This document shows, in pieces, positions 11,469 through 23,569 of a stretch of DNA of 64,000 nt (positions are counted from its first letter, which is position 1; every line of letters starts with the position of its first letter). Source of the DNA: Pseudofabraea citricarpa (lineage: Eukaryota > Ascomycota > Leotiomycetes > Helotiales > Dermateaceae). The position numbers and the translations under genes are program-made. The notes under the pieces were generated by a model. It had not been told where the DNA came from. It saw nothing but the letters and a program-made list of their open reading frames with translations, and did not search any database. The DNA lies in NCBI GenBank assembly GCA_029641185.1, contig JAPWGK010000016.1, forward strand, positions 744,001 to 808,000. The letters run 5' to 3'.

Positions 11469-13756
11469 CTACGCCAGAAACTTGGTATAGCTCAGAGCCA
11501 TCACTAGATTGAGAGTCGAGTTAGCGATCAAGGTTTGTGATGCGGATGGACATGCGAGGCAAAGACTTACCAGAGACGAAAGTCAGCGCCACGGTGGGTA
11601 GCACCCAAGCACTCTGAGCAAAGTCGAATCCCGCTACCGAGTTCACCGTAGCGGCGATGAGGCAGAGCAGGACGCCCAGGACGGCATTCGTCACGAGCCT
11701 CGCTCGTCCCCGCTTGCTGGTATTCGGGTGGCTGATGGTATTGAGGATATCCATGATGATGAGGGTGACTCCGGCCGCGATGAAGAAGTAGACGAACTAA
11801 ACGGGGGGAAAGAAAAAGAGGCATCAGCTAAGTGCTCGTTTATTGAGGAATAAAGGGAATTGATCTTACCACGAGCATGAAAGCTTCCATGTTCTTGCTC
11901 CACTGCTCGTCGGGATTATCCGACGTGACTTCTTCAGGCTCCGAAGGCTCGATCCCAAAATTATCAAAGAGCGAATCTTGGATGATGGAGAAGAGCGTGC
12001 CGATCTCGGTCCGCTGCGTGGTCGAGTTGAACGCGGTGTCGCGGATGCTGTAGATCTGCTTCTGCGCGTTGGCTGGGGTATGGGTGAACTTGGGTGGGAA
12101 CTGGTCGAAGACGCTGTTGGTGATATTGGTGAGGAGCACTGCTAGTTCTATGCTGTTGGTCCCTGAGAATCCATTCAAAGCGACAGTGAAGGTTTGGTTG
12201 ACAATCCTAATTCATCTGTCAGTAAATGAATGTCGTCGAGTGAAGTGGCTTCTCGCACCTGACGATCTCGACGACCTTTCTCCATACGATGAATTGTGCT
12301 GTGCCTTCGACGAGTAATACAAGTGCGAGGTGGAAAGGGAAATGGAGGAACGCCCATATCTCTTGGCGGATTGAACCGAAGTGATCTCGATTCATCCAGT
12401 CGAAATAAATCATGTAGATGAAGTACTATAAACTGTTAGCAATTGAAGCACGAACATGTATCAATATGGAAGACGGACAATAAGTGTAACAGCAGCAATT
12501 ACTGTTCCTGTAAGTGGCACTGTCCACGAACCCTCATTCTCAACAATCTATTGACGTGTTAGCCGTTTGCAGCCAGTGCAGTCCATGATCAACCTACTGT
12601 TGCGATACTCTTGGATACTCCAATTATTCCTTCGCCCACTACAACCAGGAGTCAGTATCGAATGCATAATGAGAGGAGAGTTGCGTACATATAATCAAGG
12701 TAAGTAGACTCATTCTCTGTACCAGATGACTTCCCTTGAAGCTGAGCACTTTCCACTTTACCGATATGATGATGTTGACAATAGTCTCAAGGATTGCAGT
12801 GATATACCAGACAATGAAAACCTTGCCATTAGGGTCATTAGCTTTGAAGCCACTGTAAACCAAAATCAGCAATCTGTTTTCCGGTTTCTCAAATTGACTG
12901 TAGGGACCTACAAGAATGTTCCGAGGTAGATGAATGCCGCAACAAAGTTGGTACTGACGATCAAGAACAGCGGTAACTTCGAGTTCTTGTAATGCCAGAC
13001 CTGCCACAGTACAATCATATACTGAAAGCCAAGAACAATCCTTGAAAGCATCAGAATGATCGCCAGTGCTTGGAATGCACTTTGTCTTTGGTTCGATGGC
13101 TCGAAGCGAGGACCAACAACAGCAAGGCCAATCATGACACCAAATTGACAGGCCTTGCCGATGCGTTCCAGGATACTATCCGTAACAAATCGAACATCGA
13201 ACAAACTGACTTGTAGCCATAGGAACCAAAGTATGCAAAAGAATCCAGCATACGCTTTCAAGGCCGCGGAGCCGTTGATGTCGTGAACGTCGGTGAAAGT
13301 AGTAAGATTTGCAACGAAGAAAAGATCGTAGAACAGTTCGATGTTGGTAGTCTCTTCATACCGACGGAACTCGGGTGTTTCCCGCATCTCACTCTGTTTG
13401 TCTGGTGACTGGCCATCGTCGTCTTTTCTCTCGTCGTATATGTTGGCTATTGAAGATTTCCTCGATTCGTCTAGTCGAGCTACTCCAAGAGGGCCCGAGA
13501 TTTCAACAACGGAGACGGGCCTTGAAGGCTCTGGTGAAGTAGCTCGCTCATGTGCTAACGGACTTTCAAACAGCTTTAACTTCTTCCGCAGTCCACGTGC
13601 TTCTTTGTCTCCTGTGAATATCTTCTTTTCGGATAATGTGTCGAAGCTTGCAGTCGACGAAGCAGCAGATCTATCACAAGAAATAATCAGTACCACATAA
13701 TACCAAGAGATTGACATAACATACAACCTGTTATACGGTGCATTTTTTGGATCCAT
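11469..13756 (-). CDS. Low temperature requirement A (LtrA) family membrane protein
   Basis: Multi-exon integral membrane protein. Exons in transcript order: 13756-12912, 12852-12689, 12638-12598, 12547-12479, 12425-12259, 12206-11870, 11796-11571 and 11503-11469, giving 627 codons that stay in frame to TAG. The LtrA signature (PF06772) is clear: TTNIELFYDLFFVANLTTF at the end of a charged N-terminal tail, then repeated membrane spans, and IILGEGIIGVSKS, which only appears after joining exons 2 and 3. A polar loop (FPPKFTHTPANAQKQIY and onward, exon 6) separates the early spans from the C-terminal spans ending in ALTFVS|VMALSYTKFLA. Exon 3 is only 41 bp. A further 57-bp candidate intron with CTGAT branch site lies inside exon 1 at 13727-13671; removing it gives 608 residues. 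The family is named from a Listeria mutant; the fungal role is unknown. Confidence 0.85.
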
Positions 13757-16467
13757 GATGAAGATCTAACCTGCTATGGAGAATCACAAGTGGGGCTTAT
13801 CAAGTTTAATGAAGAGAGATGAATATGAAGCAAGAAACACTGCCAAGAGGTAGACAGCGGGAGGGCATGGGGGAATTTATGACGATCAGAATGTTTAGCA
13901 CAGAGACCAGCACAGAATTTGGTGAAGGTTAACAAGAAACAAAGGCGCATGAGATAGCCCAGACAATGCACAGATGGCGAGAAGTTTAAGCTTTGTCGCC
14001 TATCTGTCCGTGTCGTCTGTGCAGTCGTTCAATACAAATGGTGAAAGCCCGATTTGGCACAGCCTCAGAGAGAGAGACACTGTTACAGCTGAACAGTATG
14101 CTGGATCACTGATGTGACATGGGTCGTAAGGCAATTGTCCGGTCTTTGTTCATCGTCATTGGGAGTTGAAGCTGATGTTGAAGCTTGGCGATCCATTGCC
14201 AGTTGGTTGCAACACGGTGATACTTCCCGAGAGCCAAGTAGATCTAGAACTCAAAGAGTCAAGATACCACACAGTCATACATAGCCAAGATTTAGGTGTT
14301 ACTCCATCTCCTACAGAAAGAAAATGGAGTTTTCTACTGTCCTCCTTCGTCACACAAGATTCTTGACTTGAAGGTCTCCACTTGCAGTACAATAGTTGGA
14401 AGCTGATATGTTTCTCTTCTCGTTTTCCATTCATCCGAGAATATGCACGTCTATCAGGATGTCCACGTTCCGAGGGAAACAACGTCGATGAGGGACTTCT
14501 TTCACCCAGTGCACAGACTTGATGTTCCCGGAGGTCGGGTAGGACAGAATAAATTCTGGTTTCGAAACATGTAACCAAGCGTGTGAAGCCTTATTCCCAT
14601 GTGAAGACGTTGCACCACGAAAAGGACTACGTAACGGGCGAGTGGTAACCTCAGTACTTGAGGTTCGATTTTGTCTTCATCATAGAATAGAATGACTAGC
14701 GATACGGTCCATACCTTCTGGGCCATGTATCACGAGTAGAGCGCATGGCACGGCGTTCTCAAGTCGAAACCCCACTCCTCAAGTCCCAAACTGCTGTGAT
14801 CGCCCAGTTCTCGCTGGAGACTCGGAGAGAGATTTCATTCGGGGAAACAAGGAGAAAAAATCATTTGCCCTCCGCCATCATTCGACCGAAAAAGGAATTG
14901 ATCGTAGAAGTTCCCCAGTATGTTGAGGATTACCTCTTGAGTATTTTCTCGTTTGTCCTCTTCTCTTCGTAATAAAGTCCAGGTAATCTCCAGCCCGTAC
15001 AATCCTTGAAGTGGGATGCTGCGAACTACGCATTTTCATCACACAGCTCAACGAATAAAATCTCAGAGCAAACATGCGACAAGAAGTCTGCGACATGGAA
15101 TTTGTAGATCGAAAATGACTTCTTCATGAGGACACCTTGATCAGTATTAAAACAACTCTCTCGATTGCGGTGTCGGTATGACAGACACAGACACAGCGAA
15201 GCGAATAAAGTTGAAGGTATTAATTGAGTCGGAGGCAGGCATATGACCGGAAATTACTGTCGTTAAGTGGCTTGTTTAAGGCGAAGATCACCTATTTCGA
15301 GCCATGGAGCACTGAGCAGGCGGACAGGCATACAGGGTCCTTCAGGCTTCCTCTTCTTCCCTGGTTACTGACGTAGTGTCACTAATCGCTTAATCCCGGA
15401 GACGGAATCTGCTGGAGTCGAGAGTTGGAATATTCAGGCCATGCTTGTATCAGTGTCTTGAACAGACAGACGACCACCAACCAGCCTTATCGTTCAGAGT
15501 GCAAGCTTCAAAGCAAACAGAGCCCGGATCCAAAACACTCATTAAACACTCGAACCTAGAGTTGCGCCGCGTCGACCAAAGCTGAGAACATGTGACCTGG
15601 ATCCTCTTCCCGTATTCTTGTCTCTTGAGGCTTGTCAAGGCTATCCCCGTTCTGGAGCCGGATCCAAAAGCTAGTCGTACGGCGAACCGGGCCATGTTGT
15701 TGTGGAAGAGCCTTCGAGACCAATGAGATGATGGCTGTGCCTGTGCCTGTGCTTGTGCCTTGAGCTACTGTAGTTGTGCATACAAATCCATCATAAATCG
15801 GGGGTGTTCGTACTTCCTTCAGGCTCAACTTATTACACATATATGTACATGCACATGTACATGTACGTCCAGCCAGAATCACAGAACCCGCGTTGCTGGA
15901 GTCAGATAAAGTACTTCAGCGGCAGTGGGAAAGCTTACTGGTGGGAATCGACATATCAAAGATGATGAACCAAGTGATCCAATAGCCACTGCAAGTCTGC
16001 AAGAGAGAGGTGATAGGTACAATTCCGAGCAGGGCAGGCTAACGAAGATGGGCCAAGTGCCGTCAGGATTCCCACCACAAAACTCGTACATGCAGCACCC
16101 GCAAACCTTGGCAATCCTCCCCTATCTTTTCCCCTGTTTGCCCCGTATTTTTATTAAATGAAGGTCAGAGTGCGGTACGAGTGCCGTATGTACGTTGTGC
16201 TGTACTGCAAATTTTCCCATGGCGGGCGTTTTATTTTTGGCCGGACACTGAACAGTGGACAGGCTATAAGGTGCTGTTGCTCCCCCCCCCGCCCGGTCGC
16301 TGAGATGTTCTGACTATTCTTGCTTATCGACACTCCATCCATCCACATTCATTTGTTGGCCATCTACACATTCGTTCTTCCAACTCACACGCTCGTTCTC
16401 TACGCTTTCGACAGTCCACTCGTTTTTTACCTTCGTCCAATTCTTCGCACGTCCAAAATCAATCATC
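13757..16467. other. Intergenic region between divergent genes, 2.7 kb
   Basis: No credible gene. Features seen: four copies of a CTGTGC-like hexamer near 15730-15765, a palindrome-rich ATGTACATGCACATGTACATGTAC run at about 15841-15866, and a C-run near 16281-16290 shortly upstream of the small GPI protein gene. Open frames across these elements are repeat artefacts. Confidence 0.55.
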
Positions 16468-16911
16468 ATGCGCTTCACCATCTTCACATTCGCCATCTTG
16501 GCCTCGTCGGTTGCCCAGGCGTCGTTGTTCCGCAGAGAAACTCCCGCTGAGTGCGATACCGAGAGAGCGCGTTGTCTTCGCCAGACGGGTGATGTGACCC
16601 AGTGCCAGACCAACTGGACGGCATGCATGGGAACCCGAACTGCCTCTTTGGCACCAGCAACAACTGCTGCCGCCGTAGCCACCACCTCCACGAACACCAA
16701 CACAATCACCTCTGCTGCGACTGCTTCGGGGGCCAGCGCTACCGCGGCCTCTGGCTCGTCGAATGCCACTGGCACCTCAGTCACTACTGGCACAGCGACC
16801 ACCGGAACTGCATCTGCCAGCTCGACGGCTCTCGTAGCAACAAACGGAGGAAGCGTGAACGGACCAGTATTCGGTCTCCTGGCCGTCGTGGGTGCCATTG
16901 CTCTGTTGTAA
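16468..16911 (+). CDS. Small secreted cysteine-containing, Ser/Thr-rich GPI-type surface protein
   Basis: Single-exon 147-residue protein. It starts with a signal peptide (MRFTIFTFAILASSVAQA), then RRE, a possible Kex2-like processing point. A compact region with four cysteines follows (pattern C-x6-C-x8-C-x7-C, residues about 29-53: CDTERARC, CQTNWTAC). The next ~70 residues are Ala/Thr/Ser-rich and suitable for O-glycosylation, with one NAT N-glycosylation sequon. The C-terminus is a short hydrophobic tail (VFGLLAVVGAIALL) behind a small-residue segment, the layout of a GPI anchor signal. I recognise no family; the architecture fits a cell-wall or plasma-membrane mannoprotein, or less likely an apoplastic effector. 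A 211-codon frame on the opposite strand covers it but lacks protein-like features. Confidence 0.8.
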   Translation: MRFTIFTFAILASSVAQASLFRRETPAECDTERARCLRQTGDVTQCQTNWTACMGTRTASLAPATTAAAVATTSTNTNTITSAATASGASATAASGSSNATGTSVTTGTATTGTASASSTALVATNGGSVNGPVFGLLAVVGAIALL

Positions 16912-18792
16912 GCGGTCGGGGTGTGAAAACTTGGGAATTTTGCAAACACGGATAGCGTATGGGCGGAGTTACAGGATTGAGGGTATACATTTTTTGTAAT
17001 GGTGGCTGGCTGTGTGGAACATGAGCACAGCGATAATCATAATTCAGACCATCATCAGTCTCTCGGGCTTCCGAAGTCACGAATCTCACAAGAAAATACA
17101 AACGTACAAAGCGCACTTTTGCGCAATACTAAACAACAAGAACCGATGCCTACAGCAGGGACTCGTATCAAGATACTTGGTGACTTCGTGAAAATGGATT
17201 GCTGCTAGCCTCGTATGGTTGAGATACCTGTCGTCCGTTGAATGGATTTGCCAAGACGTTGCCTGTCTCTCAATCGCCCTTTGGGACGATTCCAAGACGG
17301 CCCAGCCTTCGAAATGGCTGCTCGTCTCCACCGGTTCCCTGTATTGTGTCTCAGCGGCCAACCTGATTCTTCGGGTGCCGACAGCCGATTTCAGACAAAA
17401 CAGCCTGTACGGACATCGACACAGCTAACCGACCCAGAGGTGAAGAAAACATGGAAATTGTGATTACAGTCAAGATGATACAGTTCACCATGGATGTGAT
17501 TGGTGAGGCATTGATGGAGGGTTTTTTTGTAAGCTCTGAGACCAGAGATATACATATTTCCACTTAGTTTTTACTATGTCACATGACTACACCCCCTATG
17601 GAAACTACTTTGTGGTTACGTCTTTATAGATTCTGTTAAGAGATATAGCATACTAGAAATAAATCAGGGTACTCGCTATTTGGTAAATCTAATGCTAGCC
17701 AAATAAAACAAGTATCTGTCCACCGTATTCAAATAATAGTATGAAAAGTGAGTAGAGAAAAGAATACTAATTACCTACTTAACTAGCACAGCTACTATTT
17801 ATTCTCGGCGGTTATTACTGGCGAAATGGATCATTGGCAGTTTCACAAAACCAATAGCAAATCGCCAATAAGAGACAAACATTCATTTTGGAAATGCCAA
17901 GTGGCATTATTCCCAAGAGCAAGAGGAATAGAAACAGGAGCCGAAACAGCAACAATAACCTGATCAGTACGAGAACTTAAAGTTTCAACAGAATGTTCAG
18001 GATGAACTCGTATCGACTAAGCCGTCATTTAGAAATGCTAATTCTCTAGCAATATCTTCGACAGAAGTCGGTTCGGCAATTGGGAATATCAACACTAACT
18101 ACCTACATGGGCCAAGAGAAATCCCACAACCTCGGAATGCTTTTACTAGCTTTTGAGCTATACAAAAAGAGTCACCACAGCTGAAAAACCACTCACAGAA
18201 ATTTCTTGCCATGCTGGTCGTTTCTTGAGGGCTGGTCATTACTCCTCACTTCTCCATCACGAGACACACCGGCAGTTCATCCTCCAAGCTGAAACGCGTA
18301 ATCAGCAAAGCCATGCCTCGGTCCAACAAGCCCTTCACATAGAAGTACGTGAGGGGTCAAAAGGATATACTAGATATCTGGACCTCCTATAGACTGGGCT
18401 CTTACATCATACCAAGCCCCCAAATCGCATCGTGTGCCGTTTCTGGATGTGTCGCTTAGCAGGAAATATGAGCTGAACCTGGGAGATAGCATTCTCAGCT
18501 CTTAAGCATACTTGGGATGGCATGAGAGAGTTCGGCTAAAGGAGACTTAAAATGCTTGTTTGTTGTAGCTGCCCATCTGCCGATGGGTTTTCTTTCTTAT
18601 TAGATGGGGAAAATGAGCTACCGATTGGTTATGTGCGAAGGAAATACTTCCGAATGTGATCATCAGGCACCGTTGTTGCCCTACGCAGGAATGAGGAGTA
18701 GGGGGTTGGTTCTTGGTTGTTGTGTTCATATAAATTTGAGCTCTCCCTTTTACAACCTGTAGGATATCCAGCTCTTCAGTCAACAAGTCAGA
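16912..18792. other. Intergenic region, 1.9 kb
   Basis: 3' flank of the small GPI protein and promoter of the lipase gene. Composition is AT-rich around 17550-18100. Open frames are short and lack protein features. No repeat recognised. Confidence 0.5.
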
Positions 18793-19876
18793 ATGGCTTT
18801 CACGCATACTTCTCCTCGAATTCGTTCCAGTTTCCTGCTGAAGTCCCTTTTAGTTCTTGCAATTTATTGCAGGACGGCACTCTCAAGTCAGAATTACACT
18901 TCTAAAGTACAAAGTGCTCTTTCTAACAATATATCAGTCTCCGCTGAACTCTACACTTCCTTCCAGCGATACACCAACTTCTCAGCCGCAGCGTATGCCG
19001 ACGACTGTCCCAGCCCACCGTACGGAGCCACAGTCGTCCAATACTTTGACGATGCAGGTACCGACACACAAGCAACACTGTTCGCCGACTCAGCCACGCA
19101 AGAACTCGTGCTCGCCTTCCGCGGTACCTCGACGCTCCAAGACTTCGCTGTCGATTTCGCACAGACACTCGTTGCCTATGAATCAGTTGGTGTATTGTGC
19201 TCCGACTGCCAGGTAAGGCCAAGAGTTAAACAATTTAAGAGGCCGACATCTGCTAAGTAGCGAGCAGGTTCATGAAGGCTACCTAAGCTCCTGGAACGCC
19301 GTCTCGACATCAGTCATTGATGCCCTAAACACACAACTCGCCGCCAACCCAGGCTACAGTCTGGTCGTGACGGGACATTCCCTGGGCGCATCTCTTGCGG
19401 CTCTCTCTTCCGTCTCACTGAAAGGCGTCTCTCTAGCCCCGACCGTTTACACATTCGGCCAACCACGAACGGGTAATCCTGCATTTGCCGACCTGGTGGA
19501 CTCGGTCCTTCCCGAGGGCAAGATGTACAGAGTAACTCATGCCAACGATGGTGTTCCTCAGACCATTACCGTGGCCGATGGCTATCGTCATCACAGCACG
19601 GAATACTGGGAGGAGAGCGCCGTGGGAAACAACGCGCAGGATACGGTACAGTGCGTCGGCCAGGAACCAGCTGTAAGTGTCTCTGGAAGCTTCTAAGCAT
19701 CCATGCGATCTTTAAATGCATACCGCTGATACTTTTACGTGCAGGATTGTAATAACTCGGAACTGGGAATCGGGATCGGTCCTGGTGGAATTGGTATCAA
19801 CGCTGCACATCTCCTGTATTCGAACGTTATCGTGGGAAACCCTTTGGATGGTGGGAAAACTGCCTGTTCGGGGTAA
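18793..19876 (+). CDS. Secreted class 3 lipase (alpha/beta hydrolase, feruloyl-esterase-like)
   Basis: Three exons (18793-19212, 19268-19672, 19745-19876) give 318 residues; both introns are GT-AG. The N-terminus is basic then hydrophobic (SFLLKSLLVLAIYC), consistent with a secretion signal. The mature part begins with the SAELYTSFQRYTNFSAAAYADDC segment typical of Rhizomucor/Thermomyces-type lipases. LVLAFRGT is the oxyanion-hole strand. The nucleophile is in VTGHSLGASLAAL (Ser178). Further triad candidates are Asp234 (HANDGVP) and His297 (NAAHLLY) in the last exon; the Ser-Asp spacing of 56 matches the family. Paired cysteines (DDC, VLCSDC, TVQC, DCN, TACSG) suggest disulfides. It should hydrolyse triacylglycerols or related esters outside the cell. 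Exon 3 supplies the catalytic His, so an unspliced reading would lose it. Confidence 0.92.
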
Positions 19877-20940
19877 ATATCTGCAAGATCTTGTCTGTAT
19901 GTTAGATAATGTTCTCAAAGAAACATAATTGCAAATGCATGATATTTTGGAACGAATCCTTTAATTAAAGGCACTACTTGATAGATATGTCCAGCTATTT
20001 GTTGTTCTATGAAGAATGGGCATTTACAAAGGTGAGCTGAGGCATATTTATTTTTGTGTTCTCCTTTATGAGTTCATTGCCAAGGATTTAATAGCACAAC
20101 TGTATTTGTCTGTTATCAATGCTCCACAATTTGACTTGGCTTCGTGCTTATCAGTTTAAACATATAACTTCATGAATGTTAAAGAGATCTATAGTATAAA
20201 AATATTCGACATAGCTCATCTTAAATGGTTAGCTCTGGGGATACCTATCAGAAAGTGGGATTTTCTGTCGTCTACAGAGTATGCAAGGAGTACTTGGTGA
20301 ACGGACCCTGCTGCACCTACTTCAGGCTAAGACATATGACCTTATAAACAAAACAAAAGAATTGCGCATTCAGTAAGGAGTAAACAACGCAAATCAGCAA
20401 GCTTTCTCTCTCGATAACACTGTGCATAATCTGTAGCTAGGAGCATATATCGTGGCTCGATTAATGTGATGAGGATGACCCGATCGAAGCTTCCAAGACG
20501 GTAGGCGACTGCAGTGCAGATGCAGCCGAGAATGGCGACAAATTGGCTAGAGATCACTCTTTGCGACCGCATGTCTTTAGGATGGAATTTCGAGTTATTA
20601 CAAGATGGCATAAGACGGCTTAAATTAATCATGCATTTATAAGATTCACATATGCATATGCAGCGGTCAGAATTCAGGCCATGATCTAGGAACACATCGT
20701 GAATAAATCGGCAACTTTACTAGCCAAGGCTTGATTATACTCCGCTCTGCTTGGCGATTGGCTGGCTACACACAATCGGGAAGGAGACTTGAGTAGTGAT
20801 ATTTTGATTAGGCAGGCGACAAGAAGCTGATATTTGACCAAAATATATGAAAAGGATCAACTCCTTCTCGGGTTTTTGGTTCTACCATCCATTCCTTCCT
20901 TCTATTCAATTATCCGACCACTGGTGAGCTAACCACAGCA
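19877..20940. other. Intergenic region between lipase and DPP IV genes
   Basis: AT-rich 3' flank and promoter region. A 117-codon minus-strand frame at 20342-20695 shows no domain. A short pyrimidine-rich stretch near 20885-20905 precedes the DPP IV start. No repeat recognised. Confidence 0.5.
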
Positions 20941-23569
20941 ATGGCCAACGTAAGCACCTAATCTAGCCCTGATATTATGAAGGACTCGCTTATGATGTTT
21001 TGCAGATCATGTGGGAAAGGATTTGTTTCCTGATCGCTGCTCTCTTTGCTCAGAGTATCTTCGCCAGTCCTTTGGTGGCACGAAATGAGACGAAGAAGGT
21101 CGTGACCTTTGCGGACGCCTTTAGCGGAAACTTCAGTGTTTCTCGTACCTCGTTGCAATGGATTGCTCAAGGTGAAGATGGAACTTATGTCGACATCGAC
21201 TCGGAATCAGGAGATTTGATTTTCGCCAACATCGTGACTGGAAACAGCACCACTTTTGTAGCCTCCAGTGACATCGGTAGCGATGCACAGGATTTCTACG
21301 ATTATTCTATCCAGCCAAGCGCGTAAGTAACCCAGACACACTTGTTTGATGGTTATGTTCTAATTTGCCCAGGGAACACGTCTTATTCATCACAAATTAC
21401 ACAAAACAGTATCGCCATTCATATTTTGCTGATTACTTTATTTTTAATGTTGAAGCCAAAACTACGGTCCCTCTCGTTGATGACCAGGTTGGTGGTGAGT
21501 AGATCCAACTTAGCAGTTTCTCCCAAGCCAGCATCTGATAGTACCAGATATCCAATATGCCGCATGGTCACCAGTAGGAGATACCATCGCTTACGTTCGT
21601 GGAAATAACCTTTTCATCTGGGAGAACGGAACATCAACACAAATCACCGAAGATGGTGGCCCTGATGTTTTCAACGCTGTTCCTGATTGGGTCTATGAAG
21701 AGGAGATTTTCGGCGACAGGTACACCTTGTGGTTCTCGCCAGATGGTGAGCAACTGGCATTTTTGAGATTCAATGAAACGGGAGTAAGTTTTCGGCTATC
21801 TCAAACCCCCTAAACCTTTTATACTAAAGTTCTAAATAGGTGGAAACATTCCAAGTTCCGTATTACATGGCACATGGCTCAGTAGCACCTCCTTACCCAG
21901 AGTACCTTGAGCTTCGGTACCCAAAGGTGGGAAGCACAAACCCCACGGTGACTTTCCACCTGTTGGATTTGACCAACCTTTCAGCTGGACCATCTGAAGT
22001 CGTATTCGAGTCTTTTGAGCCTGAAGATCTTATTGCCGGAGAAGTGGCTTGGGTAACTGATACACATTCCCAAGTAATTCTTCGGACGTTCAACCGTGTT
22101 CAAGATCAAGAGAAACTCATCCTTGTTGACGTCCCCACGCTTTCGACCTCGGTTGTTCGTGAAAGAGATGCTCGACCAGGATGGATCGATAACAACCTGG
22201 CCATTCAATACATCCCAGGAACTGATTCATACGTTGACCTATCCGATGAAGACGGATGGATGCATCTTTATTTATACAGCGTTAATGGTTCCGAGCCTAT
22301 AAATGCCATCACTACTGGCGAATGGGAAGTGACAGCGATTCTAAACATCAACCCAACAACAAAGACTGCTTATTACCAGTCTACAGAACGCGATTCTACC
22401 GAACGTCATATCTATTCCGTCTCACTTGATGGGACCAAAAAGACAGCTTTAGTTGACGATTCAAAGGATGGTTCCTGGACTGCCAGCTTTTCTGCCGGAG
22501 GAAGCTACTACATTCTCTCTTACAATGGACCTGAACTCCCCAACCAAAAGCTCTACGCAATCAACTCAACCACTACAGCCCTCCAAACGATAAATGACAA
22601 TGCCAGACTCGCCGCAAGATTATCAGAGTATACTCTGCCAAAGATTTCCTGGAGCACGATTGATCACCCCGATGGATACAGCTTCAATGTCATGGAAAGA
22701 CTGCCACCAAACTTCGACAGCAGCAAGAAATACCCTGTCGTATTCGACATTTATGGCGGACCAGGATCTCAACAGACCGCCAAGACTTTCAGACAGGTGG
22801 ATTTCCGTGCATACATTGCAAGTGATCCCGAACTTGAGTATATAATCTTGAGTGTAGATAATCGCGGAACCGGATACAAGGGCCGCGATTTCAGAGCTGT
22901 GATCTCTGGAAAGCTCGGTAAGTGATAATTTGCAACGTACCGTCTTCAAGGCTAATGATTTCTAGGAACCTATGAAGCTATTGACCAAGTCTATGCTGCT
23001 CAGCAGTGGGCCAAGAAGGAATATGTAGACAGTACCAAGATCGCCATTATGGGATGGAGTTTTGGTGGATATCTCTCCTCCAAGGTCCTCGAGCTTGACA
23101 GCGATGCATTCTCTTTCGCCCTCGTAGGTTGAATCAAATATCCCGACGGTTCCATGGCTAACAACGAGTTCAGATTACTGCACCAGTTTCCGACTGGCGC
23201 TTCTACGATAGCATGTATACAGAGAGATACATGAAAACGCTCGACGACAACGCTGCTGGGTACAACACCACGGCCGTCGTCAACTCGGCCGGCTTCCAGA
23301 ATGTCCGCGGCGGATTCCTGATCCAGCACGGGACGGGAGACGACAATGTTCACTTCCAGAACTCGGCCGTCCTGGTCGATACGCTGACGGTCGGTAAGGT
23401 CAGCCCTAACAAGATGCACGTACAGTGGTTCACGGATTCCGACCACTCGATCAACTTCCATGGCGCCACTCAGTTCGTCTATAAGCAGATGGCTAAGTAC
23501 TTGTATCTGGAAAAGACGAGAAATGAGGACGAGGTGCTTGTTCATCAATTCGACAAGAGACAGGTTTAG
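20941..23569 (+). CDS. dpp4: Dipeptidyl peptidase IV, secreted serine protease (S9B)
   Basis: Seven coding exons: 20941-20949, 21006-21322, 21373-21494, 21548-21783, 21840-22917, 22966-23123 and 23174-23569, totalling 771 residues with all junctions in frame. A signal peptide ([19 protein letters not shown]) directs it out of the cell. The N-terminal beta-propeller is marked by [15 protein letters not shown] and [10 protein letters not shown], whose glutamates bind the substrate N-terminus. The catalytic triad is Ser619 (GWSFGG), Asp697 (GTGDDNVHF) and His731 (DSDHSINF). The Ser-Asp and Ser-His spacings of 78 and 110 match human DPP4. Many NxS/T sequons suggest N-glycosylation. It cleaves X-Pro or X-Ala dipeptides from peptide N-termini. 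The first coding exon is only nine bases (Met-Ala-Asn); an alternative ATG at 21009 would also keep the signal peptide. The last part, from about 23210, is GC-richer than the rest. Confidence 0.95.

Noticed and set aside
16314..16949. 211-codon minus-strand frame opposite the small GPI protein
   Set aside because: Val/Ala-rich translation is the mirror of Ala/Thr repeats on the plus strand; no domain, while the plus-strand product has a signal peptide and GPI tail.
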